In this document: positions 1-9,055 of the stretch, one piece after another | Position numbering within the stretch: position 1 is the first letter of the stretch | Layout of the letters: each line of letters begins with the position of its first letter | Source of the DNA: Motiliproteus sp. SC1-56 | Lineage (GTDB): Bacteria > Pseudomonadota > Gammaproteobacteria > Pseudomonadales > Balneatricaceae | Assembly: GCF_017309075.1 (NCBI RefSeq) | Contig: NZ_JAEMGS010000006.1 | Location: 124,001-188,000 of the forward strand | Length of the DNA stretch: 64,000 nt | Direction: 5' to 3' | The notes under the pieces: model-generated | Database searches by the model: none | Told to the model about the DNA's origin: nothing | Seen by the model: only the letters and a program-made list of their open reading frames with translations | Position numbers and translations under genes: made by a program

Positions 1-2
1 TG

Positions 3-1319
3 GCCTATTATGACCCGCTCACCGCGCTGCCCAACCGCGCCCTGTTCCGGGACCGGCTGGCGCAGGAGATTGCCGCCACACGGCGACAACAGGGGCGCTT
101 TGCACTCTTTTTTATCGATCTTGACCGCTTTAAGGATATCAACGACTCCCTGGGCCACAACCTGGGCGACCAGTTGCTCCACGAGATGGCCTGCCGCCTG
201 GCTCGCCTGGTCCGTGAAACTGACACCGCCGCGCGCCTCGGAGGCGATGAGTTCACCTTGATCATGGCCGAGGTCAACCGCCTGGAAAGCGTCACCCAGA
301 TGGCCGAACGCCTGCTTTCAACCCTTGGACACCCCGTTTCGCTGGCAGGGCAGGAAGTACAGGTCGGCGCCAGCATCGGTATTGCGCTGTTCCCGGAGGA
401 CGGCGATAACAGCGAAAGTCTGATCCAGCACGCGGACATGGCCATGTACCAGGCAAAAAGCCAGGGGCGCAATAACTTTCAGTTTTACACCCACAGCCTC
501 CAGGAGCAGGTGCTGCAGCGCATGGCGCTTGAGCGTGAACTGCGCTTAGCGATCCAGGAGCAACAATTCTGCCTCTACTATCAGCCACAACTGGACCTCA
601 ACAGTGGACAGGTGGTCGGCGCCGAGGCCCTGGTCCGCTGGATCCACCCGCACCGAGGCCTGGTCTCCCCGCTCGACTTTATTCCCCTGGCCGAAGAGAG
701 CGGCCTGATCATCCCCCTCGGGCAGTGGATTCTAGAAGAAGCCTGCCGGCAAATGCGCCAGTGGCATACCGACGGCCTGGAGCATCTGCTGGTGGCGGTG
801 AACCTGTCAGCCCGCCAGTTCAGCAGCCCTGAGTTGTTGGACCAGGTACTGCAGGCGCTGCAAGACAGCGGTCTTCCCCCACAGTCACTGGAGTTGGAAT
901 TGACTGAAAGCATGCTGGTCGAAGATTCGAAAGGGGCGGCTGCCACCCTGAATCAGCTCCGCGAGCTGGGCGTCCAGCTCAGCATCGACGACTTCGGCAC
1001 CGGCTACTCCAGCCTCGCCTACCTCAAGCGCTTCCAGCTGGATCACCTCAAAATCGACCAAGGATTCGTTCGGGACCTGACCGTCGACTCTGAAGATGCC
1101 GCCATCGTCAAAGCGATCATTCTGATGAGCCGCGGCCTGGGGCTCAACGTGATCGCCGAAGGCATCGAAACGACACGGCAGAAGGATTTTCTGGTAGCCC
1201 AAGGCTGCCCCCGTGGGCAGGGCTACCTGTTCAGCGCGCCGCTGCCCGCCGACGAATTTATCGGCTGGCTAAAGAGATGGCAAAGCGACGGGGCGGGCAC
1301 CATGAACTATCAGATATAA
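3..1319 (+). CDS. GGDEF-EAL domain protein, 5' end missing
   Basis: C-terminal part of a c-di-GMP turnover protein whose start lies before the window; the reading frame is open from base 3. A GGDEF domain opens with DPLTALPNRALF and carries an intact GGDEF motif preceded by RETD, which fits the allosteric I-site (RxxD five residues upstream). An EAL domain follows with EALVRW, VNLSARQF, ELTES, DDFGTG, LKIDQGF and AEGIE, so the phosphodiesterase residues look complete. Both halves could therefore be active; which one dominates, and what sensor domain precedes them, cannot be seen. The stop is followed 52 bases later by a separate secreted protein gene on the same strand. Confidence 0.93.
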   Translation, partial: AYYDPLTALPNRALFRDRLAQEIAATRRQQGRFALFFIDLDRFKDINDSLGHNLGDQLLHEMACRLARLVRETDTAARLGGDEFTLIMAEVNRLESVTQMAERLLSTLGHPVSLAGQEVQVGASIGIALFPEDGDNSESLIQHADMAMYQAKSQGRNNFQFYTHSLQEQVLQRMALERELRLAIQEQQFCLYYQPQLDLNSGQVVGAEALVRWIHPHRGLVSPLDFIPLAEESGLIIPLGQWILEEACRQMRQWHTDGLEHLLVAVNLSARQFSSPELLDQVLQALQDSGLPPQSLELELTESMLVEDSKGAAATLNQLRELGVQLSIDDFGTGYSSLAYLKRFQLDHLKIDQGFVRDLTVDSEDAAIVKAIILMSRGLGLNVIAEGIETTRQKDFLVAQGCPRGQGYLFSAPLPADEFIGWLKRWQSDGAGTMNYQI

Positions 1320-1371
1320 GGAGTTGCGCGAGCTTTTTGCCGGACCCGCGCGCCTGACCGAGGGGGGCTCC

Positions 1372-2295
1372 ATGCGCCTGACACTATCTCTAAGCCTGCT
1401 CATCCTGGCCGTCTGCCTGTTCGGCACGCAGGCAAAAGCGGCCCAGAACGCCCCGCTCCTATGGCGCATCGAGGGGTCCCCCCCGTCCTATCTCTTCGGC
1501 TCCATCCACAGCGCTAACCCCACGCTGAACGCGCTGCCACCGGCTGTCGATCGCGCCTTCGGCCAAAGCCACGCCTTCTACGGCGAGCTCAGCCTGGACC
1601 CCACCACCCTGATGGAAGCCGGCCGCGCGTTCCAGTTGCCTGAGGGCCAGCGGCTGAGCGAGCGCCTGGCCCCGGCCACTCAGGAGCGCCTCAACCGGGT
1701 TCTGGCCCGAATAAGCCCCACCCTCAGCCTCTCGGTGCTGGATCGCCTGCGCCTCTGGGCCCTGACCACGACCCTGGTGGTCTTGGATGAAAAGATTCGC
1801 TACGACAACGCGCCGATCATGGATCAGCGACTCTACGAGCGGGCGCTGCAGGCGGGAAAACAGACCGGCGCGCTGGAAACCGTCAGCGAGCAGGCGGGGG
1901 TATTCGAGGCGCTGGACTGGGATGAGCAGTTGCAATTGCTGGAGGCGACCCTCGCCTACATAGAACAGGCCCAGGCGCAAGACCGTCCACTCCTTGCCGA
2001 AACCTACCGCGTTTACCAAGCAGGAGACCCGGAGGCCTTTCTCGACTTACTGGATGAACAGATGGAGGTGCCCCTGCTGCTCAAGCTCAAGCTGCGACGG
2101 CGCCTGATTGACGAGCGCAACCGGCGCATGGCCGAGCGCATCCAGGGGTTGCTGAAAACGGCTCCCCATACCCCTTTCTTTTTTACCATTGGGGCTGCCC
2201 ATTTTGCCGGTCACCAGGGCGTGCAACGGTTGCTCAGGGAACGCGGTTTCTCGGTCGAGCGGGTAAAGGCTCAAGCGTTCTCAAGATCCGAGTAA
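1372..2295 (+). CDS. TraB/GumN family protein, secreted
   Basis: A 307-residue protein of the TraB/GumN family. Family hallmarks are the N-terminal LFGSIHSANP segment and the C-terminal FTIGAAHFAGHQGVQ segment, where conserved Gly/His pairs resemble those of Tiki-like metalloproteases. A signal peptide is visible (MRLTLSLSLLILAVCLFG ending near QAKA), so the protein should be periplasmic. I chose the ATG at 1372 because a GA-rich ribosome binding site (gagggggg) lies just upstream and the signal peptide begins there; an in-frame TTG at 1324 would add an unlikely leader. The bacterial function is not established. The 3' end overlaps the convergent HAD gene by 62 bases. Confidence 0.85.
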   Translation: MRLTLSLSLLILAVCLFGTQAKAAQNAPLLWRIEGSPPSYLFGSIHSANPTLNALPPAVDRAFGQSHAFYGELSLDPTTLMEAGRAFQLPEGQRLSERLAPATQERLNRVLARISPTLSLSVLDRLRLWALTTTLVVLDEKIRYDNAPIMDQRLYERALQAGKQTGALETVSEQAGVFEALDWDEQLQLLEATLAYIEQAQAQDRPLLAETYRVYQAGDPEAFLDLLDEQMEVPLLLKLKLRRRLIDERNRRMAERIQGLLKTAPHTPFFFTIGAAHFAGHQGVQRLLRERGFSVERVKAQAFSRSE

Positions 2296-2860
2296 GCTCT
2301 TTGAAGTGGTTGATCCGCAGGTCAGTCAACTCCGGCCAGTGACGGGCGGGGTCATCCTGAAAATGCACGGTGCCGATGCCGGCCCGCACACCCGCCTCCA
2401 GATCGAAGCAGTAATCACCGATGATCAGACACTGCTGCGGGGGCGCCTGCCAGTACGCCAGCAGGCGGTGAATTCCGGCAGGATCCGGCTTGGGGGGCGC
2501 GTCATCGCAAGCGAGTATGCAGGCGGGGGCGAACAGGTGATGCACCCCCAGGCGATGCAATGTTATCTCCACTGCTGCCCGGCGATTGCGGGTCAGGATG
2601 GCCAGTTCCACTCCCCGTTGTTCTAGCACCTCCAGCAGGGCCAGCACCCCCTCGTTGGCTTCGCTGCGCCGGGCCAGATCCCGTTCGATGGCATCCAATG
2701 CCCCTGATAGCGCCTTTCGCCGCGGCGCCGGCTGAGCCTGAATGTACTCCAGAATACCCTCGTCGGAAGGCACGCCCAGTTGCCGGCGAATGGCAACAAA
2801 ATCATGCACCGGCCGGGTCAGAGTCCCGTCCAGGTCAAAGATCCAGTAGGGACGGGCCAA
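2234..2860 (-). CDS. HAD-superfamily hydrolase, phosphoglycolate phosphatase-like
   Basis: HAD subfamily IA phosphatase of about 208 residues. Motif I is FDLDGTLT with both catalytic aspartates, motif II lies in ILTRN, and motifs III and IV lie in PPKPDP and IIGDYCFDLEAG. Substrate is likely a small phosphorylated metabolite, but none can be named. The start is uncertain: relatives begin about ten residues before the DLDGT motif, which points to the TTG at 2860 (MARPYWIFDLDGTL); an in-frame ATG at 2938 would overlap the upstream PhnA-like gene by 56 bases. The two genes are probably one transcription unit. The 3' end overlaps the convergent TraB/GumN gene. Confidence 0.8.
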   Translation of the reverse strand: MARPYWIFDLDGTLTRPVHDFVAIRRQLGVPSDEGILEYIQAQPAPRRKALSGALDAIERDLARRSEANEGVLALLEVLEQRGVELAILTRNRRAAVEITLHRLGVHHLFAPACILACDDAPPKPDPAGIHRLLAYWQAPPQQCLIIGDYCFDLEAGVRAGIGTVHFQDDPARHWPELTDLRINHFKELTRILRTLEPLPARPRNRVP

Positions 2861-2882
2861 GAGCGCGGCGGCCGAGAAGGTG

Positions 2883-3284
2883 TCAGAGCTCAATCTTCTC
2901 CGCCCAGCTGGCGACCTCTGGGGGCAGATAGAGTTCATCAAGCAAAGGCGGCACCCAGTCGGCACGATTTTCAAGGTATCGTAGCAGGTACACAGCCAAT
3001 GCCTGCACCGCCGGAATCGGGGTCCACACCGTACGGGCCAGGCAGTGCCAATGGTCCGGGTCCCGCTTACGTGGCGTCTTTAACTGTTCCAGGCAGGTGT
3101 CGCAAACGAAGAGGCAGTGGTCGATGTCCGGTTCCGGGGGAATCGGCGGGACCTCGAACACGACGAGCTTTACCCCGCTCGCTTCACAGAGTTCGCACTT
3201 GGCGCCAGAGCGGCGAATCAACTCCTTTCCGAACTGATTCAACCCCTGATGACGCTGCTGGTGATGGTGCAGCCCCTTTGACAT
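2883..3284 (-). CDS. PhnA-like zinc-binding protein
   Basis: A 133-residue protein with two cysteine pairs, CELC near residue 31 and CDTC near residue 62, that should bind a metal ion. The framework FGKELIRRSG, CELCEASG and WHCLARTVW matches PhnA-type proteins (historically named alkylphosphonate utilisation operon protein), whose molecular role is unclear; despite the name they do not by themselves indicate phosphonate use. The N-terminus is basic and His/Gln-rich. It lies directly upstream of the HAD phosphatase gene on the same strand and probably shares its transcript. Confidence 0.75.
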   Translation of the reverse strand: MSKGLHHHQQRHQGLNQFGKELIRRSGAKCELCEASGVKLVVFEVPPIPPEPDIDHCLFVCDTCLEQLKTPRKRDPDHWHCLARTVWTPIPAVQALAVYLLRYLENRADWVPPLLDELYLPPEVASWAEKIEL

Positions 3285-3325
3285 GGCCTTCCCCGGTGAT
3301 TTTCCTCTAGTTTAGCGCAGGGCGA

Positions 3326-4066
3326 TCACTCTCTAGCCTCCGCCGTCGTGCTCCGCCAGCCCAGGTAAGCGGCCCGGCTGAACAGCAGGAACAGGGCCGA
3401 TGCCCCCCCGGCCGCCCCCAGCATCATCGCCATTACCATGATCTGGTAACGGGCGGCGATCAGAGGGGAGACGCCCGAGAGAATCTGCCCGGTCATCATC
3501 CCCGGCAAGGAGACGAGCCCTACCGCGAGCAGCGAGTTGAGCAGGGGAATCAACGAAGCCCTAAAGGCGACGGCCCGCGCCTTGTCGTACGCATGCCCCG
3601 CAGCCAGCTCGGCGGCCATGCGTTCGGCTGCCAGACTGACCGTGTTCATGGCATTGGCGAAGATCATACCTGCCAAGGGTACAAGGTAGCGCGGTGAGTA
3701 CCAGGGCTCCAGCTCCAACACTCCGACCGCGATCACGAAAAGATTGACCCCGCCGGCCAGGCCAATGGCCGCCAACGCCTGGCGGTAGAGCAGGCGGCGC
3801 TGGGCCTCAAGGGAGGTCAGGGAAATCCAGCTGGAGGCAAACAGCATCACCGCCAACACCAGGATGATCACCCAGCTGCGATCGGCAGCGAAGATAAAAT
3901 TCAAGCAGTAACCGATCAGCAGCAGCTGGATCAGCATTCGCCCCAGAGCATACAGCGCCTTGCCAGGCTCCACCTGCCAGCGATAGCAGATGTAGAGCAC
4001 GGGAAAGACGGGCAGAAACGCCAGCGCGAGGTTGAAAAAACCAATGGTTTCCACATTACCGTTCAC
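3326..4066 (-). CDS. FetB/UPF0014-like ABC transporter permease
   Basis: A 246-residue integral membrane protein with about seven hydrophobic segments. The conserved central stretch GMIFANAMNTVSLAAER and the SLPGMMTGQILSGVSP motif identify the FetB/YbbM (UPF0014) family. In E. coli FetB pairs with the ATPase FetA in iron export linked to oxidative-stress resistance. No FetA-like ATPase gene is adjacent here. The GTG at 4066 is supported by a GA-rich ribosome binding site on the minus strand. The NUDIX gene lies 29 bases upstream on the same strand and probably shares its transcript. Confidence 0.85.
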   Translation of the reverse strand: MNGNVETIGFFNLALAFLPVFPVLYICYRWQVEPGKALYALGRMLIQLLLIGYCLNFIFAADRSWVIILVLAVMLFASSWISLTSLEAQRRLLYRQALAAIGLAGGVNLFVIAVGVLELEPWYSPRYLVPLAGMIFANAMNTVSLAAERMAAELAAGHAYDKARAVAFRASLIPLLNSLLAVGLVSLPGMMTGQILSGVSPLIAARYQIMVMAMMLGAAGGASALFLLFSRAAYLGWRSTTAEARE

Positions 4067-4095
4067 CCCGCCACCCCTCTTCGGTTAACCGCTCC

Positions 4096-4776
4096 CTACT
4101 GGTGCCGCAGGCTATGGTGGGAGCGGTCGTTCAAGGGGCCCTCCTTGCAGAGCTGCTGCTTCAGGTTGACCAGCATCCCGGCCGTAGCCCCCCAGATAAA
4201 GTACTCCCGGTAAGGGACCGCATAAAAATAGCGTTCGCGGCCCTGAAAATGACGGTGGTGCCGCTCGTAGCGGCTTTCATCAAGCAGGTAGGCGAGAGGC
4301 ACCTCAAACACCTCGGCCACCTCACCCGGATCGAGCTTTAGCCTGACCGGAGGCTCAATCAGCCCCACCACCGGCGTCACGACAAAGCCGGTACGGGTGA
4401 TGTAGTCATCCAGCAGCCCCAGCACCCGCACCCGTTCGGGCGCCAGCCCCACTTCCTCCTGGGTCTCACGCAGAGCGGCGGCCACCGGACCACCGTCGTG
4501 CGCCTCCAGACGCCCCCCGGGGAAACTGATCTGACCGGGGTGATGCCTGAGATGTTCGGTGCGTCGGGTCAGCAGGACGGTCAGGGCATCGTCGCGGTTG
4601 ACCACCGGGACCAGCACGGCAGCCGGGAAAAATCCGCGTTTGGAATGCCGTACCGGCTGCATATCCGGATTGAGCTGATGATCGCCGCGATAACATTCGT
4701 AGCGCTCCACAGCACCGTCGAAACGACGCGAAGGCCCGGCGCGACGAAAAGACTCCAGCAGCTGCTCCCGATTCAT
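4096..4776 (-). CDS. NUDIX hydrolase, CoA pyrophosphatase type
   Basis: A 226-residue NUDIX hydrolase. The NUDIX box reads GGRLEAHDGGPVAAALRET followed by QEEVGL, with the REx2EE core. The preceding LLTRRTEHLRHHPGQISFPGG is the extra signature of the CoA pyrophosphatase branch (NudL/YeaB), which cleaves CoA and its derivatives to phosphopantetheine and 3',5'-ADP. Length is slightly above the family's usual 190-210. The gene is divergent from the DUF445 gene. Family assignment is firm; the substrate is inferred. Confidence 0.87.
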   Translation of the reverse strand: MNREQLLESFRRAGPSRRFDGAVERYECYRGDHQLNPDMQPVRHSKRGFFPAAVLVPVVNRDDALTVLLTRRTEHLRHHPGQISFPGGRLEAHDGGPVAAALRETQEEVGLAPERVRVLGLLDDYITRTGFVVTPVVGLIEPPVRLKLDPGEVAEVFEVPLAYLLDESRYERHHRHFQGRERYFYAVPYREYFIWGATAGMLVNLKQQLCKEGPLNDRSHHSLRHQ

Positions 4777-4931
4777 GGCAATACCCTACCCGTTCACCCA
4801 TCACCTGTCGACGCCTAGCCCTGTCAGTATGGCCCACGCGCTGGATGCCCGGGTCCGACGGACCGGCCCCGTTGCGAGACTTCGGCGCCCCCTGCTATGA
4901 TCCCGCGCGGCTGCCAGAGAAGGAAAGAACC

Positions 4932-5639
4932 ATGAACAAAAGCCTGCTGACCAACGGAATCGCCTGCCTTGCACTGCTCACCGGCGCTGTATACAACTAC
5001 CCGGTGCTGCTATCGATCGGGCTGTTCGCGCTCTCCGGTGCCGCCACCAACTGGTTGGCGGTACATATGCTGTTCGAGCGGATGCCCGGGCTTTACGGTT
5101 CCGGCGTCATTCCGGCGCGCTTCGAAGACTTCAAGCGCGGCATCAAAACGCTGATGATGGAACAGTTTTTTACCGAGGCCAACATCGAGCGCTTTCTCGC
5201 CGCCGACAACGGCAACCAGCCTGACCTTCACCTGGCCCCGGTAATCGACAAGCTCGACTTCTCCCCCACCTTTGACTCGCTGATCGAGGTCATCGAACGC
5301 TCCTCCTTCGGCAGCATGCTGAACATGGTCGGCGGCGTCGCCGTCCTCGAGCCCTTACGTGACCCCTTCGTGGCACGGATGAAATCCTCGGTAGAGGCGA
5401 TGACCCGGGATGAACGTTTCGTGCGGCTGCTCAAATCCGAGCTGGAAAGCCCTGATGCCATGGCAGAGATCGGCGGCAAGATCGAACAAATTGTGGAACA
5501 ACGCCTGGATGAGCTAACCCCTGAGCTGGTCAAGGAGATCATTCAGCGAATGATCCGAGAGCATCTGGGCTGGCTGGTGGTATGGGGCGGCGTTTTCGGT
5601 GGTTTAATCGGCCTGCTGGCGGCCCTGGCCGGCTATTGA
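4932..5639 (+). CDS. DUF445 domain membrane protein
   Basis: A 235-residue protein with an N-terminal hydrophobic region containing SGAATNWLAVHMLFERMPG and a C-terminal transmembrane segment (VVWGGVFGGLIGLLAALAG). The N(W/A)LAV-MLF motif followed by G.GVIP.R is typical of DUF445 (YheB/YjiN-related) proteins of unknown function. The middle is helical and charged, probably cytosolic or amphipathic. The ATG at 4932 has a good ribosome binding site (aaggaaag) 6-8 bases upstream; the longer frame from 4845 lacks one. It is followed closely by a second membrane-anchored protein gene. Confidence 0.82.
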   Translation: MNKSLLTNGIACLALLTGAVYNYPVLLSIGLFALSGAATNWLAVHMLFERMPGLYGSGVIPARFEDFKRGIKTLMMEQFFTEANIERFLAADNGNQPDLHLAPVIDKLDFSPTFDSLIEVIERSSFGSMLNMVGGVAVLEPLRDPFVARMKSSVEAMTRDERFVRLLKSELESPDAMAEIGGKIEQIVEQRLDELTPELVKEIIQRMIREHLGWLVVWGGVFGGLIGLLAALAGY

Positions 5640-5682
5640 GCCGTTAAGTCGTGCCCCTCAACCCAACGTGGAATATCACCCT

Positions 5683-6267
5683 ATGAATGATCTCTTGCCT
5701 GTTGGCGGCAACACCCGACGTTACCTGAATATCGCGGCCCTGCTGATGATCGCCGCCGGCACCGTGACGCTGCTGCTTCAAAACCAGGAGTCACCCGCCC
5801 CTGGTCAAGCTGCCCCAAAAGCTCAGGCGCACCCCGGGGAACCGGCACTGTTCCGGGTTGGTGAGCAGACCTACGGATTCGCCGCGCTGCCCGCAGAATT
5901 TCAGGAGCCCATCTACCAGATTCAAAAAATGGCCCATGAGCAGCAGATGCTGGTACTGGAGCAGGCGCTGCTGGACGCCTATATTCGCCAGCAGATGAAG
6001 ACAGAAGGGGCGGATCGCGAAGCGGTGCTGAGCACCCTGTTTCCCGACGCTGTTCCCACCGAGGACGCCATCCGTCGGTTCTACCTTGAGAACCGGCGCG
6101 CCGACACGCCCCCGCTGGCCAAGATCGAGGACCAGATCAAAACCCATCTGACCGCCCAAAACCGCGAAACCATGAAGCAGGCGCTGCTCGGACAGCTGTT
6201 GGTAAAGGGTGAAGCGGCAATGCTGCTCGAAGCCCCCCGGCCGCCGCGTACCCAGAAGGCCGATTAG
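5683..6267 (+). CDS. Membrane-anchored SurA-N-like protein without a thioredoxin domain
   Basis: A 194-residue protein with one N-terminal membrane anchor (IAALLMIAAGTVTLLL), a Pro/Ala-rich linker and an all-helical periplasmic domain. The pattern LEQALLDAYIRQQMKTEG, the PTEDAIRRFYLENR segment and the terminal EDQIKTHL to MLLEAPRPP match the SurA-N-like helical domain that usually precedes a DsbA-like thioredoxin fold. Here the protein stops at that hinge, so no redox domain follows. I placed the start at ATG 5683; GTG 5668 is in frame, and neither has a clear ribosome binding site. It lies downstream of the DUF445 gene and overlaps the convergent diguanylate cyclase gene by 4 bases. Confidence 0.65.
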   Translation: MNDLLPVGGNTRRYLNIAALLMIAAGTVTLLLQNQESPAPGQAAPKAQAHPGEPALFRVGEQTYGFAALPAEFQEPIYQIQKMAHEQQMLVLEQALLDAYIRQQMKTEGADREAVLSTLFPDAVPTEDAIRRFYLENRRADTPPLAKIEDQIKTHLTAQNRETMKQALLGQLLVKGEAAMLLEAPRPPRTQKAD

Positions 6268-7925
6268 GCGCTGTCGTCTACGACCCGGACTCGGTTGCGC
6301 CCGGCGTGTTTGGCCTGGTAGAGGGCCTGGTCGGCCGCTTCAATCACCTCCTCAGGGGTGATTAGCTCACCCGGCTGGATCACCTTCAACCCGATCGAGG
6401 CAGTGACCACATCGGCGATACGGCTTCCATGGTGGGCAATGGCAGCGTTCTCCAGCACCAAACGGAATTGCTCGACCTGCCCCACCAGCGGGGTCTGGCC
6501 GGGGTCAGTAATCAACACCGCGAACTCCTCTCCGCCGATACGAAACACGAAATCCCCCGCCCGTCGGAATTGCTGGCTCAAGATTTCGGCCACTCTGACC
6601 AACGCCCTGTCCCCCCCCCGGTGACCGTAGAGGTCGTTATAGGCTTTGAAGAAGTCCACGTCGATCATGGCAAAACCAACCCGTTCCCCGCCTCGGGCCG
6701 CTCGTGCCAGCTCGTTGGCGAACACCTGCTCCAGGTAGCGCCTGTTGAGTAGCCCGGTCAACGGGTCGGTCACCGAAAGCTCAGAGAGCTTTTTCATCCG
6801 GGCTTCGTTATAGTCCAGGGCCTGGTTATAGGTTTCGGCCAGAAAATGCAGCTCCGGCATCTGCTGCCAGCGTCCCGAGTCCACCGGCAGACGATTGCGA
6901 ATGGCGCCGACGATGCTCTGCAGGGGCATCACCAACCGGTAACGTACCAGCACAATAAGCGCCGCCATGAACAGTATCGCCAAGCCCAGCAAGGTGGCGT
7001 AAAAACGGACAAAATGGCTCTCGAATGCCGCGCTCCGGCGGCTATCGAAGGTGATCTTGCCGAGAAAATTCAGCGGCAGCCCGCTATCCAGGGTCAACCC
7101 CAGGAGGCGAGTATAGATATGGGTGAGCGGCTGGCCCCCGGGAGCCTCGTCGTCTATTCGCGTCAGCCCCCCTGCCCTTGCCGCTTGGCGAAAGCGCCGG
7201 TAATCAACTTCCTGGCGCTGGCTCAGATGCCTGTCCACGACCAGCCTGACAGCCCCCCCCACGGCTGAAGCTTGATCAAGCCGGACCAGGCGCTTGCCCC
7301 CGCTATCCAGAAACAGCGCCACCTCCACGTCAGGGTGTAGCTTCGCCATGTCGATTAAAGACTCAAAGTAATGGTTGACCTGCGGATCCGTGAACACCAC
7401 GCCGAGGTATCCCCCGCCGAGCAGCGTTGAATAGGTGGTCAACTGAAACTGGTCCGTGGCCGGGTTGCGGCTGGGGGCGCTCAGAAACACCTGGCCCCTC
7501 TCTTCTGCCAGCGCCAGAATTCGGCGGACGTCGGCAAAGGCTGGTGCCTTGAAGTCCAGCCCGAGATCGGGTCCAAAGGTACTCCCTTCGACCAGCAGTT
7601 CCTCACTGATCAGCCGAAGGTCCACCTCGAACCCAGCTTGTTGACTGAGTCCCGCCTTGAGTTCATCAAGGGTGGCAGCGTCCTTCCCAAGGGCCTCAAG
7701 TGCCGCGGTATGATACTGACGATAAAGCCCGGCGCGCTCGCGTATCAGACTATCGAGTAGCAGGTAGGTATTGCTGAGTTCACCCGAAATAACGCGGTGT
7801 AGCTGGGCCTGCCGACGGGAATGGTCAACCCTAAGCTCGTCGATGGCCTGGCCCAAAATCAGATAGGTGGCCAAGCCGAACGTCAGCACCAGCAAAATGA
7901 AAAACGTGAGGATCCGACGAGCCAT
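6264..7925 (-). CDS. Membrane diguanylate cyclase with extracytoplasmic sensor domain
   Basis: A 553-residue sensor. A transmembrane helix at residues 5-25 is followed by a periplasmic region of about 280 residues (probably double-cache-like), a second helix (FYATLLGLAILFMAALIVLV), a HAMP-like linker and a GGDEF domain starting DPLTGLLNRRYLEQVF. The active site is GGEEF, an accepted active variant, with RAGD five residues upstream as a probable I-site. It should make c-di-GMP from GTP in response to an external signal that cannot be identified. The 3' end overlaps the convergent upstream gene by 4 bases. Confidence 0.92.
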   Translation of the reverse strand: MARRILTFFILLVLTFGLATYLILGQAIDELRVDHSRRQAQLHRVISGELSNTYLLLDSLIRERAGLYRQYHTAALEALGKDAATLDELKAGLSQQAGFEVDLRLISEELLVEGSTFGPDLGLDFKAPAFADVRRILALAEERGQVFLSAPSRNPATDQFQLTTYSTLLGGGYLGVVFTDPQVNHYFESLIDMAKLHPDVEVALFLDSGGKRLVRLDQASAVGGAVRLVVDRHLSQRQEVDYRRFRQAARAGGLTRIDDEAPGGQPLTHIYTRLLGLTLDSGLPLNFLGKITFDSRRSAAFESHFVRFYATLLGLAILFMAALIVLVRYRLVMPLQSIVGAIRNRLPVDSGRWQQMPELHFLAETYNQALDYNEARMKKLSELSVTDPLTGLLNRRYLEQVFANELARAARGGERVGFAMIDVDFFKAYNDLYGHRGGDRALVRVAEILSQQFRRAGDFVFRIGGEEFAVLITDPGQTPLVGQVEQFRLVLENAAIAHHGSRIADVVTASIGLKVIQPGELITPEEVIEAADQALYQAKHAGRNRVRVVDDSA

Positions 7926-8131
7926 ACAACCGAGTTACCCGGTGGCCTCCTTCCCTGTCAGAAATAAGCCTCTGCGAGCGAACGCGTTCCTTGAGGCATT
8001 AACCTTGATTCTAGTACGCTTTTTTGCGTTGCACCAGAAGAAAACGAAGCGGCGAAGACACGCCCATCACGCTGTCCCGCCGTGCAATCAGACGGACACT
8101 TGGGGCGGGCCGACCTCTTGCGGCGGGCAAA

Positions 8132-8158
8132 AAAAAGAGCGGCAACGCCGCTCTTTTT
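8132..8158 (-). terminator. Intrinsic terminator of the suc operon
   Basis: A 12-base perfect inverted repeat with an AAC loop; the stem core is GAGCGGC/GCCGCTC. A-runs and T-runs on either side make it usable in both directions, with the longer U-tract on the minus strand, right after sucD. Confidence 0.85.
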
Positions 8159-8179
8159 CCTTACCGAAAGATCGACGGC

Positions 8180-9052
8180 TTACCAGCCGGTAACTTCCTT
8201 CAGCGCATCACCGATCTGAGCCAGAGAGCGCACGGTCTTAACACCCGCGTCTTCCAGGGCGGCAAACTTCTCGTCCGCGGTGCCCTTGCCACCGGAGATG
8301 ATGGCGCCGGCGTGGCCCATCCGCTTACCGGCAGGCGCGGTAACACCCGCGATGTAAGAAACCACCGGCTTGGTGACGTTGGCCTTGATGTAGGCCGCGG
8401 CTTCTTCCTCAGCCGTACCGCCGATCTCACCAATCATCACGATGGCCTCGGTCTGAGGATCCTTCTCGAACATCTCCAGGATATCGATGAAGTTAGAACC
8501 GGGGATGGGGTCGCCGCCGATACCGACACAGGTGGACTGACCGAAGCCTGCGTCAGTGGTCTGCTTGACCGCCTCGTAAGTGAGCGTACCGGAGCGGGAG
8601 ACGATGCCCACCTTGCCGGGCAGGTGAATGTGACCGGGCATGATGCCGATCTTGCACTCGCCGGGGGTGATGACGCCGGGGCAGTTGGGGCCGATCAGGC
8701 GCACGCCCAGCTCATCGCACTTGACCTTGCACTGGAGCATGTCCAGGGTCGGAATGCCTTCAGTGATACAGACAATCAGCTTGATGCCGGCATTGGCCGC
8801 TTCCAGGATGGAATCCTTACAGAAAGCCGCGGGTACGTAGATAACGGACGCTTCAGCGCCGGTGGCCTCGACCGCCTCGGCAACGGTGTTGAAGACCGGC
8901 AGGCCCAGGTGCTCCTGACCGCCCTTGCCGGGGGTCACGCCGCCGACCATCTTGGTGCCGTAGGCAATCGCCTGCTCGGAGTGGAAGGTGCCCTGTCCGC
9001 CGGTGAAGCCCTGGCAGATCACCTTGGTGTCTTTGTTGATCAGAATGCTCAT
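8180..9052 (-). CDS. sucD: Succinate-CoA ligase subunit alpha
   Basis: A 290-residue alpha subunit of succinyl-CoA synthetase, which with SucC converts succinyl-CoA to succinate with substrate-level phosphorylation. The CoA-binding Rossmann part starts [19 protein letters not shown], and the catalytic histidine sits in [11 protein letters not shown], where it is phosphorylated during catalysis. Length is standard. It is the last gene of the sucA-sucB-lpd-sucC-sucD run, three bases after sucC, with a strong terminator immediately downstream. Confidence 0.98.
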   Translation of the reverse strand: MSILINKDTKVICQGFTGGQGTFHSEQAIAYGTKMVGGVTPGKGGQEHLGLPVFNTVAEAVEATGAEASVIYVPAAFCKDSILEAANAGIKLIVCITEGIPTLDMLQCKVKCDELGVRLIGPNCPGVITPGECKIGIMPGHIHLPGKVGIVSRSGTLTYEAVKQTTDAGFGQSTCVGIGGDPIPGSNFIDILEMFEKDPQTEAIVMIGEIGGTAEEEAAAYIKANVTKPVVSYIAGVTAPAGKRMGHAGAIISGGKGTADEKFAALEDAGVKTVRSLAQIGDALKEVTGW

Positions 9053-9055
9053 TGC

